Shown: positions 1-4,923 of the stretch, one piece after another
How positions within the stretch are numbered: the stretch's first letter is position 1
Layout: each line of letters starts with the position of its first letter
Assembly: GCA_002391555.1 (NCBI GenBank)
Contig: DGFG01000125.1
Coordinates: 1-6,456 of the forward strand
DNA: 6,456 nt
Direction: 5' to 3'
Source: Firmicutes bacterium UBA3906
Lineage (GTDB): Bacteria > Bacillota > Clostridia > Caldicoprobacterales > DTU083
Translations under genes and position numbers: made by a program
The notes under the pieces: model-generated
Databases searched by the model: none
What the model saw: the letters and a program-made list of their open reading frames with translations, nothing else
Told to the model about the DNA's origin: nothing

Positions 1-58
1 ACTTCACTGCCTGCACAGTTACATATATCCAATTGATAAGCTTTAGGCATCGCAATAC

Positions 59-87
59 TTGTTATACAATCAATGTCATAGTATGCT
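59..87 (+). promoter_or_regulatory. candidate sigma-A promoter of the rtcB gene
   Basis: TTGTTA at 59-64 and TATGCT at 82-87 are separated by exactly 17 bases, and each matches four of six consensus positions. This would start transcription near 94 and give a leader of about 40 bases before the ATG at 137. It is the best-spaced pair upstream of the gene, but neither box is strong. The rest of 1-136 shows no convincing gene. Confidence 0.35.
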
Positions 88-110
88 TATGTTTATAAGG
101 CCTTTATTGA

Positions 111-122
111 AAAAAGCTTTTT
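111..122. repeat. 12-bp perfect palindrome just upstream of the rtcB ribosome binding site
   Basis: AAAAAGCTTTTT reads identically on both strands and ends four bases before the AGGAGG at 126-131. A shorter palindrome, AAGGCCTT, lies at 97-104. Without a loop these are poor RNA hairpins. They could be a protein binding site or simply chance in AT-rich DNA. Confidence 0.3.
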
Positions 123-136
123 AACAGGAGGATAAG

Positions 137-1213
137 ATGGCCAATGTAAAAATCTTTGCAAAGACAATTGAACCGGAGGCTGTAGCCCAGGTTGAAGAAT
201 TAGTTGCCCAGGAGGCATTTAAGGACTGCAAGATCCGTATTATGCCTGATGCCCACGTAGGCAAGGGCTGTGTAATTGGTTTTACTGCAGACCTAGGTGA
301 CATGGTCATTCCTAATATCGTTGGAGTAGATATTGGCTGTGGTATGCTAACCCATGAGCTGGGCAAGCAGGAAATCGACTTTGATAGACTAGATTGGGTC
401 ATTAGAAAGTTCATCCCATCAGGTAGAGAAGTACACAAGGAAAGGACTATCAGGTATCCGAGGCTACTTGACCTAAAATGCTTTAGAGAGCTTAGAAATA
501 CCAAACGCTTTGAGCAAAGTATAGGCACCCTAGGTGGTGGCAATCATTTTATTGAGATTGACAGGGATGACTCTGGATACATGTATTTTATCATCCATAC
601 CGGTAGTAGAAACTTAGGCAAGCAGGTGGCTGACTATTATCAAAGGCTAGCCTATGACCTTATGAGGGACAAGGGCATGAATATACCTAGAGATTTATGC
701 TACCTAACAGGCAAATACAGGGACATGTACCTTCATGATATGAAAATCTGCCAGGACTTTGCTGAGCTAAATAGAAAGACCATTGCAGATATAATAATTG
801 ACAAAATGGCATGGACCAGCCACAGTTCCTTTCATACCATACACAATTATATTGACCTAGAGTCAAATATAGTGAGAAAAGGGGCTATCCGTGCCCTAAA
901 GGGAGAAAGGCTCTTGATACCAATTAATATGAGAGATGGCTGTATACTAGGTGTAGGCAAGGGCAATGAAGATTGGAACTATTCTGCTCCCCATGGTGCA
1001 GGCCGTATACTAAGTAGGACTGAGGCTAAAAGGCTACTAAAGCTAGACGAATATAAAAAAACCATGTCAAAGGTCTACACAAGCTCTGTTAGCATGGCTA
1101 CTCTTGATGAGGCACCTATGGCCTACAAGGGACTTGATGAAATTGTGGATACTATCACTGATACTGTGGATATCGAAGCAATCCTAAAGCCGGTCTATAA
1201 TTTTAAGGCATAA
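137..1213 (+). CDS. rtcB: RtcB-family RNA-splicing ligase, compact form (358 aa)
   Basis: This is an RtcB-type ligase. In the known family it uses GTP and Mn2+ to join RNA ends carrying 3'-phosphate or 2',3'-cyclic phosphate to 5'-OH ends, in tRNA or rRNA repair. The family motifs appear in order: MPDAH (36-40), VGVDIGCGM (62-70, with D65 and C68), GGGNHF (133-138, H137), HTGSRNLG (154-161), the HNY region around H236, IPINMRDG (261-268) and PHGAGR (285-290). H286 corresponds to the guanylated His (His337 in E. coli). D65, C68, H137, H154 and H236 match the Mn ligand set, so the enzyme looks catalytically complete. At 358 residues it is about 50 shorter than E. coli RtcB (408). AGGAGG at 126-131, five bases before the ATG, fixes the start. 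No archease or rtcA gene is adjacent. The gene appears to be transcribed alone and ends in a terminator shared with the convergent neighbour. Confidence 0.93.
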   Translation: MANVKIFAKTIEPEAVAQVEELVAQEAFKDCKIRIMPDAHVGKGCVIGFTADLGDMVIPNIVGVDIGCGMLTHELGKQEIDFDRLDWVIRKFIPSGREVHKERTIRYPRLLDLKCFRELRNTKRFEQSIGTLGGGNHFIEIDRDDSGYMYFIIHTGSRNLGKQVADYYQRLAYDLMRDKGMNIPRDLCYLTGKYRDMYLHDMKICQDFAELNRKTIADIIIDKMAWTSHSSFHTIHNYIDLESNIVRKGAIRALKGERLLIPINMRDGCILGVGKGNEDWNYSAPHGAGRILSRTEAKRLLKLDEYKKTMSKVYTSSVSMATLDEAPMAYKGLDEIVDTITDTVDIEAILKPVYNFKA

Positions 1214-1275
1214 GGGTTCCTGTGCAAAACACTTAACCTACAACCACCTAGGTAAATTAGAGTTTTAATATTTTA

Positions 1276-1318
1276 TCAAGTATTTTGCATCTTTTAAGTT
1301 TAAGGCATTCATACTTGA
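1276..1318. repeat. inverted repeat in the rtcB 3' region
   Basis: TCAAGTAT (1276-1283) is repeated inverted as ATACTTGA (1311-1318), around a 27-base spacer. A further TGC/GCA pair lies inside (1286-1288 and 1305-1307). No T-run follows, so it is not a second terminator. It could form a 3' UTR hairpin in the rtcB transcript, or be chance. Confidence 0.35.
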
Positions 1319-1370
1319 AATGTCATCTAGTAGACCTTTACATTATGATTAATAAATTAAGGATATTTAA

Positions 1371-1400
1371 AAGAAGGGGGCTTTTGCCCCCTCTTATTAT
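1371..1400. terminator. bidirectional rho-independent terminator between convergent genes
   Basis: GGGGGC (1376-1381), loop TTTT and GCCCCC (1386-1391) form a GC-rich stem. It extends with AAGA (1371-1374) pairing TCTT (1392-1395) if A1375 is bulged. On the plus strand it is followed by an AT-rich tail and terminates rtcB. Read on the minus strand, the stem runs out into CTTCTTTTAAAT, which suits the convergent DUF438 gene ending at 1416. The minus-strand stop codon lies 20 bases before the stem. Confidence 0.85.
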
Positions 1401-1415
1401 ACCTTTTGCTTAGTC

Positions 1416-2651
1416 TTATTCATCTGAGAGAAGTCGTTTTTCACCAGTGATTTCCTGGATGGGTGCGATATCCTGTGATACTTCTATTACACCTAGGTAT
1501 TCACCCTTTTCATTTCTGACTGCAAAATACCGGATATAGACGAACTTATCCCCCATCCTGATCCAAAAGTCCTCATGGTCCTTTCTTCCCGACTCTAGAT
1601 CCTCAACTATCTTTTCCACAATATGCACACTTGCTGGTGGATGGCAGTGTTCTACCCGCCTGCCGAGAACAGTCTTGGGGCGGGCAAAAATCCTCTCTTT
1701 GCCCTGGGTGAAATACTTAACTGTTCCGTCCTTGCCCACAAAGGTTATATCAATTGGCAAGGTATTTAGCATGGCATTTATTTCTTCTGGAGCTAGGCAG
1801 CCTGCATCAAATTCAACATATCCCTTTTTGTCTGTAGGCTGGCTTAGATCTTCCTGTTCTTTTTCTATAATATCCTCTCGGACAGGTTCCCATCTTTCTA
1901 TTTGCTCAATTAGGCAGTATCCAATCTCCTCACTGGCTCTGGCGATTTCTAACCACTCATCCTCTGTTAGGGTATCAATGGCCATGGGAAATAGGATATT
2001 TTCCTCTTTAAAGATCATTTCTATGACCTTGTCTACTGCTTCCTCTGCCTTTTCTATGAGAATGTCTTTAGCTTGACCACTAGTTGCTAGTAGCTTGTTT
2101 ACCTCCTTTATGTCTGCCCGGATTTCATCATCTACTCCCCACATAACCTGAGGTGGAGCTGTTATACCGTATTTCTCAAGATAGGGAAAGAGGAGGTTTT
2201 CCTTTCGCGAATAGTGCTTGTCTATCTCCCAAAGCCTTTCAAAGCCTTTGACTAGCTTTTCGAGGCTTTCTCCTGAGGCAGTTTCCTTGTAAAGGTCTAG
2301 CTGTGGCTTGATTTCATTGTTGATAAGAGCTCTTAGCTTATCATTTTCAAGCTTGAATGTGTTGATGGGGTGCCCTAGGGTCTCACCAGGATCCTGGGGC
2401 CTGTGTATCTCCTCGATGGATCCCTTGAAAACAGAAGCATGTACATCACAGAGTCTTTGTATTTCTTCTACAGGCATTCCTTCCATTATCAAGGCCTGTT
2501 CCATCTCTGTTATCTCTGTGACTGAAATCCCTTGAATCAGCTTTTCAAACCTAGGCTTTATTTCATCGACTGTTGCACCCCTGTGCAGTTCCTTGATTAG
2601 TTCCTTTAGTACCTTTTGCCTATACTCTCGGTTATTTATCATTTCACTCAT
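1416..2651 (-). CDS. DUF438 / hemerythrin-like / PAS domain protein (411 aa)
   Basis: A soluble multidomain protein of a type common in anaerobic Bacillota. The N-terminal DUF438 helical domain covers about residues 8-80 (KELIKELHRG, then the LIMEGMPVEEIQRLCDVH stretch). A hemerythrin-like bundle spans about 90-250 (GHPINTFKLEND, HYSRKENLLFPYLEKYG at 146-162, FKEENILFP at 214-222). A PAS domain occupies about 290-400 (TLPIDITFVGKDG, HCHPP at 335-339, FAVRNEKGEYLGVIEVSQDI). The family is thought to sense redox, oxygen or nitric oxide, but its target is unknown and no kinase or DNA-binding output domain is present. The frame is open upstream to 2729, but the start at 2651 is chosen because AGGAGG lies seven bases before it. 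Several usual iron-ligand histidines of the hemerythrin fold appear replaced (N97, D174/D175), so iron binding is uncertain. It appears to be transcribed separately from thpR, 219 bases upstream. Confidence 0.9.
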   Translation of the reverse strand: MSEMINNREYRQKVLKELIKELHRGATVDEIKPRFEKLIQGISVTEITEMEQALIMEGMPVEEIQRLCDVHASVFKGSIEEIHRPQDPGETLGHPINTFKLENDKLRALINNEIKPQLDLYKETASGESLEKLVKGFERLWEIDKHYSRKENLLFPYLEKYGITAPPQVMWGVDDEIRADIKEVNKLLATSGQAKDILIEKAEEAVDKVIEMIFKEENILFPMAIDTLTEDEWLEIARASEEIGYCLIEQIERWEPVREDIIEKEQEDLSQPTDKKGYVEFDAGCLAPEEINAMLNTLPIDITFVGKDGTVKYFTQGKERIFARPKTVLGRRVEHCHPPASVHIVEKIVEDLESGRKDHEDFWIRMGDKFVYIRYFAVRNEKGEYLGVIEVSQDIAPIQEITGEKRLLSDE

Positions 2652-2870
2652 AGGGCTGCCTCCTTTTTTCTTGTTAGCATAATAATAACCTATTTTGCCA
2701 AACTTTTCACCATTTTTTTCATTAAACAAGAGCTAGTTTTGAGTCATTATCTATTCTGCTAACTTTAGCCTATCTTATTCTAGTCCAGGATATTTTGAAA
2801 AAGAAAAACTCTGTCCTCAATGACTTTCCCTTTTGGCTAGTAAAGTAGGCCCGCTCATAAAGCTACTAGG
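2652..2870. other. intergenic region between thpR and the DUF438 gene
   Basis: These 219 bases hold the DUF438 leader. A GATAAT-like box occurs on the minus strand at about 2741-2746, but I found no acceptable -35 box 16-18 bases from it, so I do not call a promoter. CTAGTA (2837-2842) and TACTAG (2864-2869) form an inverted repeat just past the thpR stop, with no T-run after it, so it is at best a weak terminator. No coding remnant is visible. Confidence 0.4.
2659..2664 (-). promoter_or_regulatory. ribosome binding site that fixes the DUF438 protein start
   Basis: The minus strand reads AGGAGG here, seven bases before the ATG at 2651-2649. The more upstream in-frame ATG at 2729 has no comparable Shine-Dalgarno sequence. 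The added 26 residues (rich in Lys, Gly, Asn) are a translation of the leader, including the Shine-Dalgarno itself as Lys-Gly-Gly. Confidence 0.85.
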
Positions 2871-3407
2871 TCAAGCCAGGCCCTTGCTATATAGGATGGT
2901 ATATTTAAGCTCTCCCTTTGCAAACTCTGATTTCATAAGGTCCACCTTGTTAATCTGGATAGAAATTTTCTCTGCTAAAGAGTTTAGTTCATCGGCATTA
3001 AAGTCATTCTTTAGTATCACCTTTCTGCCCAAGCTAATATGGGGCCTATAGGGTCTGTCTTCTAGCTTAAAGCCCCTATCCTTTAAAGCCTGATGTAGTG
3101 TTGCTTGTATCTTAAATAATTGTTCATTGTCCCTGATCCCTAGCCAATAGATATTAGCTTCGGGCCTTTTAAAGTATCCGATTTTGCTAAGTTCTAATGT
3201 CAATGGCCCATAGCTTAGCTCATCCATTGCCTCCTTGATAGCACCAAGCCTGCTTGCTTCTATCTCTCCTAAAAACTCTATTGTCAGGTGCAGGTTCTCT
3301 GGCCTTACAAACCTGCCCTTGATTGATCCGGCCTTTACCCTTTGGGCAAGGTCACTAATCTTGGCTCTTACCTGGTCATCAAAGTTTAGCCCTATAAATA
3401 ATCTGAT
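2871..3407 (-). CDS. thpR: RNA 2',3'-cyclic phosphodiesterase / 2'-5' RNA ligase family, apparent ATC start (178 aa)
   Basis: A member of the LigT/ThpR branch of the 2H phosphoesterases. In this family two H-x-T/S motifs hydrolyse 2',3'-cyclic phosphate RNA ends to 2'-phosphate, and E. coli ThpR can also join tRNA halves by a 2'-5' link. Reading from ATC at 3407-3405, the N terminus is [M]RLFIGLNFDDQ, as expected for the family. The first motif is HLT (40-42, in ENLHLTIEFLG) and the second is HIS (123-125, in RPHISLGRK). Length (178 aa) is normal (E. coli 176). The frame is uninterrupted from ATC to the TGA. No ATG, GTG or TTG occurs between the upstream in-frame stop (3425-3423) and residue 61. 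Starting at that ATG (3227) would delete the first catalytic motif. GGAGG lies eight bases before the ATC. Either AUC is used, or the start codon is mutated or misread (ATG to ATC). Confidence 0.9.
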   Translation of the reverse strand: MRLFIGLNFDDQVRAKISDLAQRVKAGSIKGRFVRPENLHLTIEFLGEIEASRLGAIKEAMDELSYGPLTLELSKIGYFKRPEANIYWLGIRDNEQLFKIQATLHQALKDRGFKLEDRPYRPHISLGRKVILKNDFNADELNSLAEKISIQINKVDLMKSEFAKGELKYTILYSKGLA

Positions 3408-3415
3408 AAAAATCT

Positions 3416-3420
3416 CCTCC
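3416..3420 (-). promoter_or_regulatory. ribosome binding site pointing to the ATC start of thpR
   Basis: The minus strand reads GGGGAGGAG over 3422-3414, with GGAGG at 3420-3416. The spacer to the ATC (3407-3405) is eight bases, ideal for initiation there. The alternative ATT at 3413-3411 is only two bases from the GGAGG core, too close. No standard start codon lies in range. Confidence 0.75.
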
Positions 3421-3439
3421 CCTTATCTAGACTCTGACC

Positions 3440-3468
3440 TATATAGTGCCCCTTTTTAAAAAAGCCAA
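3440..3468 (-). promoter_or_regulatory. candidate sigma-A promoter of thpR
   Basis: Read on the minus strand, TTGGCT (3468-3463), a 17-base spacer and TATATA (3445-3440) lie just after the stop of the upstream acetyltransferase gene. Each box matches four of six consensus positions. Transcription would start near 3433, giving a short leader of about 25 bases that contains the ribosome binding site. Co-transcription from the upstream gene is also possible, because no clear terminator separates them. Confidence 0.45.
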
Positions 3469-3474
3469 TAGCTA

Positions 3475-4014
3475 TTACAAGCGCTTGGCCATAAAAATAT
3501 CTGGTTTTCCTACTCCATTTGCATCTGGCATTACTCCAATAATCCTATAGCCCAGCTTTAGGTAAAAGCCTGTCTGGTGGCTACCGGGAGAAAAGCTTTT
3601 AAGTTTTTCCGGTAAGTCCTCATATAAGTTAACATTGGCTAATGAGGTCTCCCCCTGGTCCCTTTCATCATCGGCCCCTAGGTATATGGTTATGCCTCCC
3701 TGCCTTCTTGCCTCATCCTCTAAGGCTGTGACGATAGCCCTAGCAATGCCCTGCCTGCGCCTATCACTGCGAACAGCCAAGGCATGTAATTCAAAGACAT
3801 TTCCATTATAGATAGGGGCAAGTATCGCCCCTATCCCTAGGACAGTATCCTTTTCTACGGCCGCAAGCAAAGTATTTCCCGGAGCCAGCAAGGCCTTAAT
3901 CTCTTTTATTGCATCATTAAATGTAGGCCATCCAGTTGGGATAGAATCAGTTAATATATAAGCTGCCTGATTTAAATGGGATTTATCTAGTTTGGTCTTG
4001 TCTACAATTTTCAT
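3475..4014 (-). CDS. GNAT family N-acetyltransferase, AAC(6')-like (179 aa)
   Basis: A single-domain GNAT enzyme that transfers the acetyl group of acetyl-CoA to an amine. The acetyl-CoA pyrophosphate loop is visible as RRQGIA (86-91), preceded by the beta-4 strand ELHALAVRSD (75-84). TIYLGADDE (109-117), NVNLYEDL (127-134), FYLKLGYRIIGVMPDANG (150-167) and the C-terminal KPDIFMAKR resemble a Bacillota group often annotated as aminoglycoside 6'-N-acetyltransferases. That substrate is inherited annotation in most such proteins, and nothing here proves resistance activity. AGGAGG seven bases before the ATG supports the start. The gene lies 147 bases after the small membrane protein gene and 67 bases before thpR, all on the minus strand. 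Its upstream region is rich in inverted repeats that could form a structured leader. Confidence 0.88.
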   Translation of the reverse strand: MKIVDKTKLDKSHLNQAAYILTDSIPTGWPTFNDAIKEIKALLAPGNTLLAAVEKDTVLGIGAILAPIYNGNVFELHALAVRSDRRRQGIARAIVTALEDEARRQGGITIYLGADDERDQGETSLANVNLYEDLPEKLKSFSPGSHQTGFYLKLGYRIIGVMPDANGVGKPDIFMAKRL

Positions 4015-4072
4015 TCAATAGCCTCCTAAAGACCCACAAAGACCAGTTGTCTCTAAAAGTATGGAGTGGTTT

Positions 4073-4157
4073 TTACCCCTGTTCCATTTCCCGGGTAACA
4101 TTGATTTAGGCTTTTAGTAGGGATAGGTCTGCTAAGGGCTCTTAGGTCCACCTAAAT
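4073..4157 (-). repeat. cluster of inverted repeats upstream of the GNAT gene
   Basis: On the minus strand ATTTAGG (4157-4151) can pair with CCTAAAT (4110-4104). Within it CTAAG (4145-4141) pairs CTTAG (4136-4132) across a four-base loop. An alternative hairpin TTAGG-TGGA-CCTAA (4155-4142) uses the same strand segment and excludes both others. Further 3', TTACCC (4098-4093) pairs GGGTAA (4078-4073). None is followed by a clear T-run. It may be a structured mRNA leader, the weak 3' end of the preceding gene, or chance. Confidence 0.35.
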
Positions 4158-4161
4158 TAAG

Positions 4162-4617
4162 CTAGTTTTTAAGGTTTTCTTTTATCCCTGATTTCCCTAA
4201 CAGGTCCATAATCAAGCCTGTTGGAAATAGGCCTTGCTTAAATAATATGATAGCAGACAGGAAAGCCTCAACTAATCCAATTACAAAGTATATGATATGC
4301 AGTGCAACTATATCCTGTAGCATTATACATTGAACAACTATCCAGATGACCAGGGCCCAGCTAAATACACTGCTCATATATCCTTGGTACTTAAAGTTTT
4401 TCCACAGGGTTATAGCAGCGATGATATTTCCTAGCCCTATCACAGTAAATAGTATGATACCTGGTATTAGAAAACTATTAAAGGGCGAAAGTTTTAAGGC
4501 ATCCACTGTTACGCCCATGGGTTCATATGGGTCAGTTATTGCAGCCAGGCCTCCTGCCAAAGCACCTATCCCAACAAAACTATGAAAAAACAAAAGTAAC
4601 CTGCGTACAAGCTTCAT
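4162..4617 (-). CDS. small four-helix membrane protein, unknown function (151 aa)
   Basis: I do not recognise a named family, though similar hypothetical proteins occur in Bacillota. Hydrophobic stretches at about 6-27, 49-72, 81-100 and 104-126 predict four membrane segments, with a positively charged N terminus (MKLVRR) that should face the cytoplasm. The first loop contains DPYEPMGV, followed by KLSPFNSFLIPG leading into helix 2, a pattern I associate with this uncharacterised group. The C-terminal 25 residues are polar and probably cytoplasmic. There are no obvious catalytic or metal motifs. GGAGG with a six-base spacer supports the ATG at 4617. It is transcribed divergently from the phosphodiesterase-like gene and upstream of the acetyltransferase on the same strand. 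A loose link to the membrane-anchored neighbour is only inference. Confidence 0.8.
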   Translation of the reverse strand: MKLVRRLLLFFHSFVGIGALAGGLAAITDPYEPMGVTVDALKLSPFNSFLIPGIILFTVIGLGNIIAAITLWKNFKYQGYMSSVFSWALVIWIVVQCIMLQDIVALHIIYFVIGLVEAFLSAIILFKQGLFPTGLIMDLLGKSGIKENLKN

Positions 4618-4679
4618 AAAATCCCTCCATTAATTTACTTACAGAAAAGGCCTAACAATAACTACCGTCAGCACCTTAT

Positions 4680-4685
4680 ATTATA
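4680..4685 (-). promoter_or_regulatory. candidate -10 box for the small membrane protein gene
   Basis: The minus strand reads a perfect TATAAT here, 62 bases upstream of the ATG. The corresponding -35 region is poor (TTCCAT at about 4708-4703 is the closest), so strength or activator dependence cannot be judged. Confidence 0.45.
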
Positions 4686-4780
4686 CTTAATACTTAAGCC
4701 TAATGGAAGGAAGACAAGGGTCTAGATACAAATATAGTATAAAATAATCGCTTTTATAGCTAAATCCTGCCGCTTTAAAT

Positions 4781-4820
4781 TGGCCTAGCTATTTCCACTG
4801 ATGATTATAAGCTAGGGCCA
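4781..4820. repeat. imperfect inverted repeat in the divergent promoter region
   Basis: TGGCC (4781-4785) pairs GGCCA (4816-4820) and TAGCT (4786-4790) pairs AGCTA (4810-4814), with one bulged G and a 19-base loop. Neither strand follows it with a T-run, so it is not a terminator. It lies upstream of the likely plus-strand start site and could be a regulator binding site. Confidence 0.4.
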
Positions 4821-4839
4821 GTCACAACAAAAATCCCCA

Positions 4840-4849
4840 CCTGTACAGG
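4840..4849. repeat. 10-bp palindrome CCTGTACAGG, possible operator
   Basis: A perfect palindrome that sits where a -35 box would lie relative to the extended -10 at 4867-4875. Such a position suits a repressor or activator site for the phosphodiesterase-like gene, but no second copy is seen in the window. Confidence 0.3.
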
Positions 4850-4866
4850 GAGTTTCTTATGTAGTA

Positions 4867-4875
4867 TGGTATAGA
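4867..4875 (+). promoter_or_regulatory. candidate extended -10 promoter for the GDPD-like gene
   Basis: TGGTATAGA fits the extended -10 pattern TG-N-TATAAT with two mismatches in the hexamer. It has no good -35 box, which extended -10 promoters can tolerate. The start site would be near 4882, about 40 bases before the ATG. Confidence 0.35.
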
Positions 4876-4923
4876 CAAAGCTAAATAACATAATTCTTGC
4901 TTTTAATAGAAAAGAGTGACCTT

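Larger units (their letters stand above)
4618..4923. other. divergent intergenic region (306 bases)
   Basis: This lies between two divergently transcribed genes and must hold both promoters. Visible contents are a consensus TATAAT on the minus strand (4685-4680), an imperfect hairpin (4781-4820), a 10-bp palindrome (4840-4849) and an extended -10 box on the plus strand (4867-4875). I see no coding sequence or RNA gene in it. Confidence 0.6.

Noticed and set aside
1..50. Minus-strand start (MPKAYQLDICN...) running off the left edge
   Set aside because: It has no Shine-Dalgarno sequence, is only about 16 codons long and has no recognisable similarity, so it cannot be told from noise.
121..543. 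Minus-strand open frame of 140 codons antisense to rtcB
   Set aside because: It lies wholly opposite the well-supported RtcB gene, is rich in Ser/Leu/Pro as antisense shadows are, and has no family-like motifs.
1675..2535. Plus-strand open frames opposite the DUF438 gene
   Set aside because: They are shadows of the DUF438 gene, with low-complexity Ser/Ile-rich translations and no ribosome binding sites.
2871..3227. A 118-residue version of the ThpR protein starting at the ATG at 3227
   Set aside because: It would lack the N-terminal strand and the HLT catalytic motif, which are encoded in the same uninterrupted frame upstream, and no ribosome binding site precedes that ATG at a good distance.
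3235..3459. Plus-strand open frame over the start of thpR
   Set aside because: It is antisense to the thpR N-terminal coding region, with no ribosome binding site or recognisable domain.
3467..3476. AATAGCTATT palindrome followed by a T-run, as a terminator after the GNAT gene
   Set aside because: With a realistic loop only a four-pair AT stem remains, and the T-run is better explained as the spacer of the thpR promoter.
4346..4585. Plus-strand open frame opposite the small membrane protein
   Set aside because: It is a shadow frame; the minus-strand protein has a ribosome binding site and clear membrane segments.
4834..4852. Minus-strand stem TCCC/GGGGA followed by TTTTTGTT as a terminator
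   Set aside because: No minus-strand gene lies immediately upstream of it; the gene to the right reads the other way, and the stem is only four pairs.
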